Source: Nymphaea colorata
Lineage: Eukaryota > Streptophyta > Magnoliopsida > Nymphaeales > Nymphaeaceae
NCBI RefSeq assembly: GCF_008831285.2
Contig: NC_045138.2
Location: 12,786,571 to 12,850,570, forward strand
Direction of reading: 5' to 3'
DNA length: 64,000 nucleotides
The position numbers and the translations under genes were made by a program. The notes beneath the pieces were generated by a model that saw only the letters and a list, made by a program, of their open reading frames with translations, was not told where the DNA came from and did no database searches. Each line of letters opens with the position of its first letter. The stretch's first letter is position 1. This document shows positions 27,311 to 40,600 of this stretch, one piece after another.

Positions 27311-30300
27311 TGGGCCCAATAACCCTCGTCCCTGGTCGGGCGCTTTCCAAAGTGGTAATCAAACGAGCGGTGGCTTGAAGAAGTGAGGTGTCGGTGTGAG
27401 CAGAGTGCCAGGCCGGTGAATCGCACAGGTCTCTTGTCTCTCTCTCCCTGTTCTTCCTGGAGTCAGTCTCTCACTCTGCCTTTTTTTTTTTCCTGTGGAC
27501 AGGAACCCGTCTAGGGGCCGTGAGATGCCGCAGCGCCGGAACATCGGCGTCGACACTCGGCTGTAGGTGCGTTTTGCCTTTCTTTCTCCCTCTCTTCCTA
27601 ATGTTTCACTCTCGACGGACAGGGGGTTCATATCTCTGCAGATTCTTTCTCTTGAGGACTTCCTGTTCGTATTTTGATTCTCCCATCTGCATGACCCAGA
27701 TAGCTGCTTCAACTTTTCATCCGGCGATGCTTATGGATTTTATCTTTTCGTTTTTTTTTTGTGGGTGTCCGTTGACAGTTGATAAAATGTGGCAGACCAA
27801 GCGTTCGGTTGTTTACTCCTTGTGGGTTTCGGCGACACTTCGACTGTTTCTTTCTTCTTCGCTTTTATATTTTTACAAGTAAAGCATTCCTGGAGTGAGA
27901 ATGGTTAACCTTGCACGACTCCGTCATTCTCCCGTATTAGAATTGTTCCCTTTGATGCATTGACCTCAATTCCTTTACGTGGATCTCTCAATTTTTAGAC
28001 CTACCATATTAATTGAATTTATATTGTATGTCTTTAATCTCGAATTGTGCTTGGAACGCCCTCATTTATATTCTTTCTTTCGTTTTGACTTTTACGAATC
28101 CATGATTTCTCTTTTCTGAAAATTTGGAACATCCATCCTTAACGTAGCCATGTGTCTGATCATTGAATAAAAAACCGAGATTTTAATAGTTATGAAAGTT
28201 TAAAAAAAGAAAAAGAAAGAAAAACATATATCTGCAATCTTCACTTCCTAGCTTACATAAGTGTATGTTTCTTTATTGTGTAAATGGAACATTAGAAGCC
28301 CCAAAAAGTTAGACCGTTGGTTTCTAGAACCTTATAAAATCCTAGATGTACGAATGATAAATTATATTTTTAGTTAATTATTAAGCTTCCCGAATCCCAA
28401 CACAGGGATTGACAGTATCCAGTGGCTAGTTTGCGAAGAGCATTCATTATATAACTTTTTATGTTTTTCTTCTGGTATGTTCTCTTTGTTTTTATTACGT
28501 CTGAACTTTTGAAGCTGTCCATAAATCAATGGCAAAATTACCCTTTTTGGTTGAGTTTGACAGTTTTGTTGTCCAACTTAAGGTTCTTAACCTTTAAAAA
28601 AAAATGTTTTTGCCTGTGTTAAAGGGAAGTAAAGGATGAATTTGAAAATGTGTATATGAGAAGCTAAATCTGGAGTACAAGTAATAAGGCTTATATTGAA
28701 GAAAATCTGACGTTATACTGCATGTTGGTTACTTCAGCTTGAATATGACTCTTGGTAAACCTCTTCCCTAAAGTTTCTTATGAGGCTGGTGAGTCACTGA
28801 TTATGGCCGAGCCATAGATCTGACTTTGGTTCAAGCCGTCAGTTGACAGCTTTTGTTGCAGCATGTAGGCATCACTGGTGCTCATTCAATTGTATAAAAA
28901 ATTCAATTGTATAAAAAATTGAAAATGAAGGAAATATTTTGCGTCTGCTGCTTATTATTTATTAATATGATAGACCAAATTGGACAGATAATTTCCAAGT
29001 GCTATTCTAAAAATTTAAAAAAAAATTGGATCTATCAGTATCTTTTTTTTTCAATGATTGGAAGCATCCACCTTTCCAATCTGCCACCATCGAAAGATCC
29101 TGTCAGATACACTTTTATAGACAGTCCATTTATTAAATCTGCAGCATGTCTTTAGCAGTTTTGTTTCCCATGCAACGGGCAGCCGGCTCTGTATTTGCTT
29201 TTGAAACATAAAAGTTTTTGAACCAAACGCTTTTCTATCAGCTTTCTTGCTGTCCTCCACACCTTGCTAAAAATCACTTCATGTATTGATGTTCTTTTAT
29301 GTATTTAGGTTATTGATCATCTGAAATTTTGACTGAAGAGTTGAAATATGGTCATTCTTGAGAAAGAAAAACTTGGAAGTGCCTGACTGAGATTTGTATT
29401 AATCTGTGGCTGTTTTTTTGTCTTGTAAAATATGAAATGGATAATCGCCAGGTTAGCTTTTACATCGTGCTAAATATGCATTATTTTCCTTTGTTGATTA
29501 ATTCAAAATGAACCATGTAACATATTGAGTCATAAACAACTAAATTCAAATGAACAACACTGAGTTGATTGTCAATTCAAATGAGCATGTAGACTAGTAA
29601 GTTGTTAACAAAGAAACGGGAGAGCCCTACTTTTAGTTGTCTTTATGTTGTTCACCGATCTTTATCTTGATATCCAATGGAGTTGCAATTCTCTTGCATT
29701 TGTATACTATTGTATTGAAACCTGAACATTTCTCCCATTGACTTGCATGAAATTGCAAGCTACTTTCATCTCTATACTGAATAAGCCCTTACATAATATT
29801 CTCCTAGTAAGAAGTGCCACTGCTAGACATATCTTGAACCTGACATATGGCTTCATAGTTGGCTAAATATACTGCAATGCTGGTTTCCCAGCAATAAAAA
29901 AGTTTGGTAAGGAACTTTCTGTCTTGTTAATCTACAAACAACTTCATTGACCATTTTTTGAAATTTGGTTGCTGCAAATTTGTATCCATTTTTTATTCTT
30001 CTGAATTGATCTTAAGTAAATCCCTATGAACAAATGTTTGACCGGAAAAATGGGAATTTTTGTCATAGTCACTATGAAGCTGCAGTGACCTTTGCACCCT
30101 GGTGAAGTTCCTAACACCGCCAATGGGCTACAAGGGCATTGGGATCCATTTCCAATTAACATTCCGTTCTGTCCACCTTGTATGGTAATATCAACCATCA
30201 GAATTTCTAAGTCAGGGAGGTTGGAGGGAAGGAACACAGGGCAGTGCCAACAGTTTGTTTACCAGTAGAAAGCCTTTTATTCTATTTACCATTCTTCCTA

Positions 30301-30669
30301 TTGCAGTAAACATGTGAAAATGATCTGTGGAATTAATATTCTAGACTACCAAACAGATGCCCAATTTGGAAGTTCGGAACTTTTTCAATCTTCCAGCTAT
30401 TCCAGAATTATAATTCTAGCACCATTGAATGGGGGTTTTACTCTTTTCTTTGTTGTCCTTGCTTTCAGCTGTGGCTCAGCTTAAAAAGAAGAGAAAAGTT
30501 GTTGATGGCCTCTATGTCATTTCGTGGTTATTTTTTCAATTTGCTTCTGGCACAAGGACATGATGAGTCTATATATGCTGTGGAAAGCAATATTTGTTAT
30601 TATTGAGTTCCGATATCTTGCATGTCTCTTGCAAATACATAACACTTCTAATTTTGTTTCGTGTTACAG
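27311..30669. other. Probable promoter, non-coding first exon and first intron of the 30777-40910 gene
   Basis: A GC-rich stretch at 27370-27560 ends in CGGCTGTAG followed by GTGCGT, a plausible 5' UTR exon and donor. The next acceptor is at 30669 (TTACAG), upstream of the first coding ATG. The AT-rich DNA between would be an intron of about 3.1 kb. A small direct duplication of CAATTGTATAAAAAATT occurs near 28888-28921. No other gene is seen. The exon assignment is inference from composition and splice signals. Confidence 0.4.
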
Positions 30670-30776
30670 GCAATTTCTTGCGAAGATCTTGGTCTGATCA
30701 ATGTGGAAATGATAGTTTTTCTCCTATTGGGAGCACTTAAGCACCACATATTAAGTTTGGAGCCCTTTTTTCCTAG

Positions 30777-33700
30777 ATGATGTCTCCTGCTCAGGCAATT
30801 GTTGAGGTCAAGGAAGAAAATAACCATGAGTTTTTTAACACGTCTGATGTAAAGGCAACCAGAATACATGAAAAAATGTCAACTGTTCTTGGGACAAATC
30901 AAGAGCTTTCTGATTTAGATAAGGACGTTGTGGATTCAGAGAAGGCACTGGATTGTGATTGTAATTTGAATGGTGTTGGTGATGAAGTGATTGATATTCT
31001 TGAAAATGCTGATACTGGCATGAGACTCTCTCCAACTGAGGGGACAACAGAATGTTCTAGTTCCTTCTCAAATACTGGCTCAAGTGGTGAAAGTTCTATT
31101 ATGAATTCTGGTGATGCCGAAGTAGAATCACAATACCATTGTGACAGCGATGTGTCAAGGTTGTTCATGAGGTATTTCTTCATGTGCTTTATCGTGTACT
31201 AAACTTTACCTTTTTAGGTTAACTTTGTTGGGTATATTAGTTGCTTTGCAAAACTAGATACTTTTTATTGTAAGACCTCAAAGGTAAACATGGTTAACTG
31301 CACATAAATTCCAATGCTTTCAGGCTCCATTGTAATGTTTTTTATGTTATAAGTCATTTGATCTTTTTCTCAACAAGTAGTTTTCATGAGAAAATCTTGG
31401 GAAATGTTAGATGTTTTCAAATTAAAAATATCTCCAAAATAGTTATATGAAATAACAGATTTTTATGGCACTTTACTGCACTATGGAAGAAAAATAATTA
31501 ACAGTGTTTTAAAGAGAAATTTTTTTGGTTAAAATAGTAAAAAGTTTCAAAGATCTATCAGTGGTGTATCATTGACATGTGTAACTGCATTTGCATGCAC
31601 ACATAAACATTGCAAATATATTAAAATATTTCCTTAACTATTTTCGTGATAGATCACAATATTTTATATATCGCTGATATATGTGTCAATGCTTTGAAAT
31701 ATCTCCATTGCTTGAGACAAATTGCACCATTATATCATGATAGTCTGTCAGCACTTCAGCTTGCCTCAGAATGAATTGTGCTTCCTACATGAAGGATCAA
31801 ATTTAATAATTATTGTGTTTGAAACTTCCTACAAAATCAACTGGTTCAGTATAGTTTCCAGGCACATGTTTGTTGGTTACTGCAATGATGCAGCAAACAT
31901 TTGCTGCTTGAACTTTTTCTGTCCCTTCTTTTATGTGTACTTCCCCTGATAACTCCTGCTAGCAATTTCTTTGTGATACTTTTATGGTTGAGAAAGTCTT
32001 GATGGACTTCTGTGACAATATGAAGTTCTTTTTTTTGCTTTTGGTTTTATGAATGCCATAAATTTTCCTTTTGAAAATTATACATTGATGAGGAGTTAAG
32101 TTGTCAAAACGTGAACAATTCAAGACCCTAAAAAGTAAAAAGGCTAATCAGGACTACTTGGTCCAAGTCGATTATACACACACACACACACACACATATG
32201 CATGTACTTATATTGAACTAAAAACAAACCAAATATATATCTATGCATTCTACATATATTTATAGATCAGGGATTAGTTATCTGACCAAATAGTAGGCTG
32301 ATTATTAACTAGTTTGACAAACTAGTTGCTAGTTTGAATATATGTTGATAACCTACTCAACTAAGTAGTTGGGCTAGTCGGCCAACTGGTTGGGATTTTA
32401 ACAACTAAGAAGTGGAGATAATTGATTTAACATGTGATAGTTCCTTGAATAGGGGAATATGTTATGATGGAAATTCTGTCTATGTCTCTTGTGCATAACC
32501 TGTGTTGATATTTTAGCAGAAAAAAGACACTGACAGCCGATTGGAAGAAGTATCGTCGTCCTCTCATGTGGAGGTGCCATTGGTTAGAATTGCGGATGAA
32601 GGAGCTTCAATCTCAAACATCAAAATATGATAGATTGCTTTTGGAAATAGGACATGGAAAGCAATTGAAATATACCCATGATACTTTAGGTAGTTCTGCT
32701 GCCAGGGTCGTTCCCTTTTCCAGCCAGTGTTTTGAAACAAGGATTAAGAAGAGAAGGAAAAGAAAACGAGTAGAGGATATGGTTGATGTACAATCACACA
32801 TGTCAGCACACCCATTATTCTCTTATTATGGTACTTATCTTAGAACTGTACATGCAGCTGTCTGATCGGTCAATTTTGTGTATAATTTTTTCTATAACCT
32901 TTGCAGAAAAGAAGAAGAAGGTTGACACTGATGGCATTGAGGATGATTGCAGTAGTGTCCCAGGTACAAAAGTTTTCTCTTTTCTTTTTCCCCTTTTTTT
33001 TGGTGCACTCAGGCACACACCTGTATGTGAACTTGATTTTTAAAGCATTAAAAATCTATCAAAAATGATCTTTCTACATGTATAGATAAGAATTATAAGA
33101 TTTTAAAATCAATGGTCTGATTTTCTTTTGGCTTCTAAAACTCATCTTCCTTGTCCAAAAGCATGTATTTGTTGTTGGTTAATATGTTTTTGGACCAGTG
33201 TCACAGATATTGCAATATTGTTTATATTAACAGCAAAAATGAGAAAAACGAAAAATGAGAAAAAGTCTCGATATTTTGAAAAATAATGTGAAAAATAAAC
33301 TATCGCCTTTTTATCGTGATTTTTTGTGCCTTTTTCATGATTTTTTCTGTTGTATGTTTTTTAACATTAAAATCATCGTTGATTCAAATTTAAACTTGAA
33401 CTAAATTATTTGTCATTATTTTTAACATCATTGAAACATTCTTCGTATTGCAGTTTATTTTATGTCTTCTTATTATGTTCCCATTTATTTTATTTTTATC
33501 TAATGTTTAGAAATTTTTAATTTTTTAAAGTTTGCCACAATTTTCCTGAGATTTTTCCAAGCAAAACTGCTTTGCCAAAAAATACCCGAGAAGAACCTCG
33601 CCGTTAACAACCCGAGAACGGTATTTGTGACAATCTTTTGAACATGCAGATTACATCTGACTAATTGTTCTGGAAAACCCTTAAAAGGAATGGCTCCTGA

Positions 33701-34589
33701 CTGCGACGTTCACGGTCGTTCTATGCATAGTCGAGGCATGACCATGATTTTTTATTTTTTGTTAAAAACATTGTTCCTGTTACGCCAAATGCCTGGGGTA
33801 ACAGGAGACTTTATGTATATATAGATAGATAAGTGAGTGAGTGAGAGAGAGAGAGAGAGAGGAAGGAGAAGGAGAAGAAAAAAAAGAAAAAAAAAGGGGG
33901 GGGGGGAAAACAAAAGTTAGTATTGTTAAAACTTAAGAAAAGCAGGTCGAATTGGCCCCTTCCGAAGCAGTGACCAATTCGAGAGCCTTAAATTATCAGC
34001 CGATCTTTTGCTGAATTGCCTGAATTTTCCGATTCAGACGGACTTGCCATCTCTAGCCCTGCAAAAGAAAGAAATGCTGCAACACAAAGGGCTTCTTAGT
34101 GACTGGCAAACCTCTGTTGGCACTACCTGTTGGAGGAACAATAACTGTTGAACTGAGGATGCTAGTTAGAGGTGGTTGGACTCAAACAGGGTAATGATAG
34201 ATGCAGAATGGGAGCATGAAGTGAATGAATTTCTGGTGAAGCGACGGGAAATTGAAGTGCCCTAGGGCAAGCAGCAGTCCAAGTTTCCCAAATCGCGTGG
34301 TGTGATTGTCTCCTAATTCATAACAGAAACTTGCCAGATCTGTATTATTTTTCTTCTGGTTAGTTATTTCCTATGTCATATGGGTGCTTCTAAATGGCTC
34401 TGACACCCGTGTTGATGCTGGTGCTGGTGCTTCTTTGACACAACACATTCGGTTCGGTCAACCGAACGGGACCAAAACAGACCATTTTAAATGTGCACAT
34501 AACTAAACTATCTCTAATACAAAACATTTATATCTAAATATAGATAAATCAGGCTACTAAGCAGTTAAATAACTATATAACAAATGATT

Positions 34590-34644
<55 letters not shown>

Positions 34645-37600
34645 ATATATACATCCTCGCTGCACCCACACCTTTTTTTTTTTTTGAAAATGGCCATATC
34701 CGCACCCGCACCTCACGCCCATGTGACATAGGTTATTTCCTCATTCTTCTTCCTCATCACATGAATGCATCAAATCTGCTACATTTCGTTTTTTCTTTTT
34801 TTCTGTTTAGTTATTTCCTCCACCTTCTTCTTCATCATCGCATTAACTCACCAAATCTGTCTCATTTCTTTGTTTTCCTTGTTCTTTATTTCCTTTTTCT
34901 TCTCCTCCTCCTACACAAAGACTTGCTATGTCCTCCATCATTCTTATAATTAGATCAGTCATCTCTTCCTTGGTTCTTCTCCTCCTTTGTTATTTTTTTT
35001 TTCTTTTTTTCTTTTTTTTTTTTTCTGTTCCCTGTTTGATATTCATATTCTCGTTCTTGTTCTTACGACCACCATCACCACCACAACCATTACTATTATT
35101 GGTAGCGGTGGTAATTTGGAGCTATTATCTCAACCTAATATATTTATGCTTTCTTGAATATTTTTTTGTTTATTTATTTGAATATTATTATTAAGGTACT
35201 ATTATTATTGAATTATTATTTTGACTGTCTAAGCTATTATACCATATGAGGTGTTTACGCTTAAGTATTTTTACAATTTTTTTTAAAACTAAAATTTAAA
35301 ATTTATTTTTTAATCAATCTGATTTTCAAGATTCTAATTCTGATATGATTTAGCCAATTGCTGAATCATCAAGCTTGTGATTCCATTCTGAAACTGATTT
35401 TGATGATGTTGGTAAAAGTAGGAGAAAAAGGGAGAAAAAAAAATTACTTCATTCATTTGGTTTGGGTGTATGGGTAGTTCGGGCCAGTTGAAGTGGTGGT
35501 CACGTAGGGCCTGCACATTTTTTCAGGTTGACTACATAGGAGCTGATCCATTCTGAGTGAATTACCTGCTTAGGTTATGAATATATCTTCCCTTCATAAA
35601 GATTTCATAAATCAAGCCTCAATGTGCCGCGTGCATTAACTGGGAATCAGAGAAGATAAATGCACTGGTTTCTTTTAAGACTGGTCACCAACTCACCGGG
35701 TGGGGCCTGGGCTGTAAAAATGGGCTCGGGCCCAGGCCCGGTTTGACATCGGGCCAGGCTTGGCTGGGCCTGATAAAAGTATTTTTATTAATTTTTATTA
35801 TCTTTTTATATATTTTTCTTTGTATATAATTATATATAATATAAACATTCTAATTTTTTTTAATTAAAATTGAACTGGGCTGGGCCTGGGCCCAGTTTTT
35901 CTGGCCCAAGCCTGACTTCGAATCAGTCCCGCCCAGCCTGGCCTAATGCCCATCCTTAGTTTCATTCCACCTCAATATACTTTTTCCATGTGCAGAAAAT
36001 ATTTTAAAATTATTCTCAGTTCAGTCAAGAGGTCAACATATCAAAAGGAGTTTATGTTGACATGCACTTGTTAGACACTAGTTCCTTGATTTAGGTGCTG
36101 TCGATTGAACATCTGCTGATCAAAATAGGGCCAGAAAGTGAAAGAAGCACTAATCTACAAACGTTGAATGAATATATGCTTAAAGGTGGATAGTAAAGTT
36201 CGTTATTCTCTCATGCTGTAGAAATGCCAATCATGTTTCACAGTTCACTGTATTGTTATTCACTAATTATCTGCAAAGGTTGAACAAGTATATGGTATTG
36301 AGGGTAATGAAGATGGTTTACCTCTCTGGTGTACAACGAGTATCTTTCAGTCGCCTTCATTCCATGTTTATCAATGTTATTAAAATTACTTCCTGCATTG
36401 AATCAGAAAGCCAAAAGATTATGTGAAGTGGCCGAATTGAATGAGTTCAGAATCTTTTATGAATTGGATTGATTGAAAACGTATATTTAATTAAAAAAAC
36501 CAAGAAAAAGTTAAAAAGATAATAATAATAAAAAGTTTAAATTCGTTTGAAAATTCATAAAAGAAAAACAAAAATGACCTGGTATTGGTAATTATGATCC
36601 ACAATTAACTATGGAAAAAAAGGTAGTTGGTAGCATATATGATCGCAGCCACCTAAGACAGAACAATCACAAACAAATATAATTGAAAACCCATATTAAT
36701 AGTGTGACTCTTCTTGAAATCCTAGGTCTACATTCCAAAGTTTGGATGTTTCGTAATTATATGTAATTATGACATGAACATTGAAAATTGAGGATAATAA
36801 CCATAATATGAAACACAATAAACTATGTCTTGGATATCACGATATTCTAAAAATATTGTGATATTAACATAAAAATGAGAAACACTTTGTCACACGGATG
36901 CATGAGTTTAGCCCACGTACCCACTCCGATATGCCGACACGCGGATCTGGATACTGGACACGGGTGGGACATGCCAAAAAATAAACTATTAATTTATTTT
37001 TTTTTTCATTTTATCATTTTTTTGTGATGCATCCAATTATTTCCATGAACAATCCTTTCAAATACTCAGTACTTTTGTGATAAAACAAACTTTCTTATGA
37101 GATTGTAAGGGTCAACTATTAATTTAATGTTTTTTTTGTCATTTTATCATTTTTGAGAATGTAAAATTTGTCGTATCCGCGTACCCAAACTTTTCAAAAT
37201 TGCCATGTTCGTACCCATATCGTTGTACCTGTACCCGTATCGTACCTGCATCCATGTGACATAGGAGAAATACAAAAAAGGGGAGAAAATCGTGACATTT
37301 TGAAAAAATAAATTTATCTCGTTTTTATGACGACTTTTTTACTCTTTATTGCGATTTTTACACATTTTTTTCGTTTTTTTTTAAACATTAATATCATTGT
37401 TGATTCAATTTTAAACATTATTTTTCATTTTTTTATCATCATTTAAACATTCTTTGTATTACTTTTCATCCAGTTTTGTTTATGTCTTCTTATTAGGTTC
37501 TCATTCATTTTATTTTTATCTAATGTTTAGAAATTTTTTAATTTTTTAAAGATTGCCGTGATTTTCCCAAGAATTTTCCGTGAAAAACAACTTTGTTGAA

Positions 37601-40600
37601 AAGTACCCGAGAAAACCTTGCTGTTAAAACCCGAAAACGATATTGTTGCAACAAAATACCATAAAGAAATTTTAAATATGCATTACCTATGTTCCTTTTC
37701 CTTTTTGAAAGTAGACACAAGAACCAAATCTAGTTTATTTATCTTGATATTGTGTATATGAGAATATATGCTCTATAATTGGCCAATTCTTCCTGGCCTT
37801 TGAATCAGTTCCTGTGTCAAATTGAAAAGGGGATGGTCAAATGGGCTGATTCTGATGGACTTTTAGAACTGGTTTTAGTACTCTTATTTGTTTCACATAA
37901 AGAGGCACAATATGCAGATTCATAAAGCGAAATACTTGTGGGTTGTTCTTGTCTTATTCAATGAACTATGAACATTTTTCGTTAGTCGATAGCTTACAGA
38001 TGTCATAAAACCATTTTTTGTTTATTTGTCACATTTATTCATTGTCTCCTGTAACATGTCCTTCATCTGTCCTTAGTTGCAGCTTCTTTATGTATATTTT
38101 TTATAACACCAAGTTCGGGCCAATTAGAAGGCAAGGTTTTCCCCACTTGTAAAATAAGGAAAGAGTTAACACCAAGTTTGTGCCTTCCATATTGGATATG
38201 AAACACCATGCAACACTTGATCTGATGAAGGCCCTGAGTATATGTTCTATCTAGAAGATGTTTTATCCCTATTGATGCTGCTTGTTGGTGGACGGTAAGT
38301 TGGCTTAAAGGGGGTTGAATGAAGCCCTTCAAATCATCATTCTTGCTTTCTAATTCAAATCTCCTGTTGTGGAAAGTAGAATCCCTTAATTTTCATAGCT
38401 CAAGCAATGCCAGATTGTCATTCTTTCGTACAGTCAATGACAGCTGTGAAGTTCATTGCATTGATCATATATTCGAATAATGAAAAGGCATATCTCATCA
38501 TTTTGTAAGTGATTCATGAATATATGCATTTATTGATGTCTGCAGTAAATGATCTTACTGTTTATGATCATAAATTCATAATGTTAGAGATGGAATGCGT
38601 GATTAATAATGATCATGGAACCAAAGCTCCGAGACTCAAATTTCTTTTTCGGAGGTGATTTTGTCCCAGGCCAAATTCTTTTTGGAGTTTATTTTGATTC
38701 AAATCTTCTCAGGAGGTAGATAAATGGATGAGCAGCAGGTTCCGTCTCTTTGGCAGAGATGAGAGAACTAACAGCAGAAACTCTGCTATCATTGTTGTTG
38801 CCTTGATTGTGTTCCTTGTGTGACATAGTTCCTTCATCACTTTTAGAACTAGCTACAAAGTTCATTTTGCCATTGTTGTCATTGCAGTTGTTATTGAAGA
38901 ACCTAATAACAGCACAGAGGATTTTGGTATTAATTCTGATTGGACATCCATTGAGTGGAAGGACAGTGAGAGTTTCCTTGAAAAAGTTCTTTGGAAAATT
39001 GAAGGCTTGCAATCTCACGTCCTGAAGCTGAAAAACCAGCTGAATAAGTTGATCTTGAAAAGTGCAGCAAAGGCATTGGTGGAGAATTCAAGCCATTGTG
39101 TAGCGGTAGAACCTGTAACAAGTTCCATGAACCTACCCCTCTCACCTGCTCATGACGAAGCAAAGTTGGTGGAAGGACTTTATGCACCTTGTCAGCAGCT
39201 GTCTGAATATGAAGCGGGGAACTTGTTCATTCCAGGTAGTGCTGTCTCAAGTTTTGCAGACCATGCAATGCTTGATATTGATGACACAGGGAAGTGCCTG
39301 TTTTCTCTGGCGGACATGCCACTTGATCAGGCTCCGATGGGTGATTCTTGTGAAGATGTAAGATTTTTTACACTGAACCTCTGCTTTTTCATACTAAAAA
39401 TTTTTATTGAGCTTCCATGTGACACAGACACTTTGATAACAAGAATTATCAGAGTCTGACATCTCTGCACAATGGCACTGACACTCACTGGGCACTTCTT
39501 ATTGGCTGTGCATCTTTTTCTGTTATTTGACAGAAAGGAGGTTCACCCTATTCTGTCAAATTAGAGAAGGGGATAGTTAGGGTTGATGAAGCTCCCTGGC
39601 CTCTGTTCCTCCTCCTCCAGCTAGACTTATAAACTGTAGGACATTAGCAAATCTGATCCTTTTCTTTCAACATATAACAACTGAGTCTAAGACACGAAAA
39701 CAAAGGCAGATTTTGAGGATTATTCTTGTAATCAACAAGGTTGACTCTAGGCTTGCTTCATCTTAGGTCTTATTTCCTGCAAGGAGTTAGTTTTGTTGCT
39801 GTGATGGGGTCCACAGGAAGCCTGCAGGTTTCCATCACATGGGTTTTGATAGTAATTATGTGTGTAAGCTTGCTTAAATAAAAGCACATGCAACTGCAAA
39901 AGCTAGCTGACAAAAGGTGTCTAGTTACTCATCTGTTCTGGCATGAACCTTATGTTAGCACCTCCTCGGCCCAATTTGTTTGGTGCATGGGGAAGGGAAT
40001 GCCTTTCTGCTTCCCAGAGATTTGACATCTTTCTCTGCTGGAGGTGGTAAGAGAATATTCAATCACCCTCTTCGGAATCAGGTCCACATTTTCCTTGAGA
40101 AAAGAGCACATGCGAGAATATCTTTGAGCCTTGCACTTGCTAGTCAGTTTCTTTCTCATGAATTATGTTCTTTGTTCGTATCAGGAGGAAAGAGAGGAAC
40201 TTTCTGCCAGCTCCTTTTTTCTTCCCTCTAACTAATGGGAAATAAACGGGGCCTTGAAGGAAACTGAAACTATTCCAGCTTGTGATAGCAGCAATATATT
40301 ATGGAGATATGTTTGCAATAGTTATATGTTCTTGTTATTACTTTTTTGGGTGATTTTCTTTATTTCTGTTTTTTTTTTTTTTTTGGTGAGTGTTCAACGG
40401 TAGTTTAGTTTTCTCTAGTTTTGTAGTTTTCCTGGAAGCGTTGTCTTTTCGTACTTGATTCTTAGTCCACTTGGCAAATGCACATATCTGCAATATCCTG
40501 TGTTTTGTTATAATAGGACAATATCATCTGTATTATCTCAAGTCTGTGTTGATTTTCTATTAATTTCCTATATGTAGATATTTGAGGAAGTCCTCATTGA

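Larger units (their letters stand above)
32964..38887 (+). other. Intron 3 of the unknown gene, repeat-filled
   Basis: GT donor at 32964 and TTGCAG acceptor at 38882-38887, 5.9 kb. It contains two R1 copies, one nested R2, a truncated R2, microsatellites and a GGGCC-rich repeat. No gene inside it was found on either strand. Confidence 0.7.

Noticed and set aside
30648-31183. Minus-strand open frames opposite the first coding exon of the unknown gene
   Set aside because: The plus-strand frame splices into a conserved protein; the minus frames are its shadows.
34584-35194. Hydrophobic open frames downstream of an (AC)n array
   Set aside because: They arise from AC and TTC/CTT-rich low-complexity DNA inside an intron, with no conserved motif.
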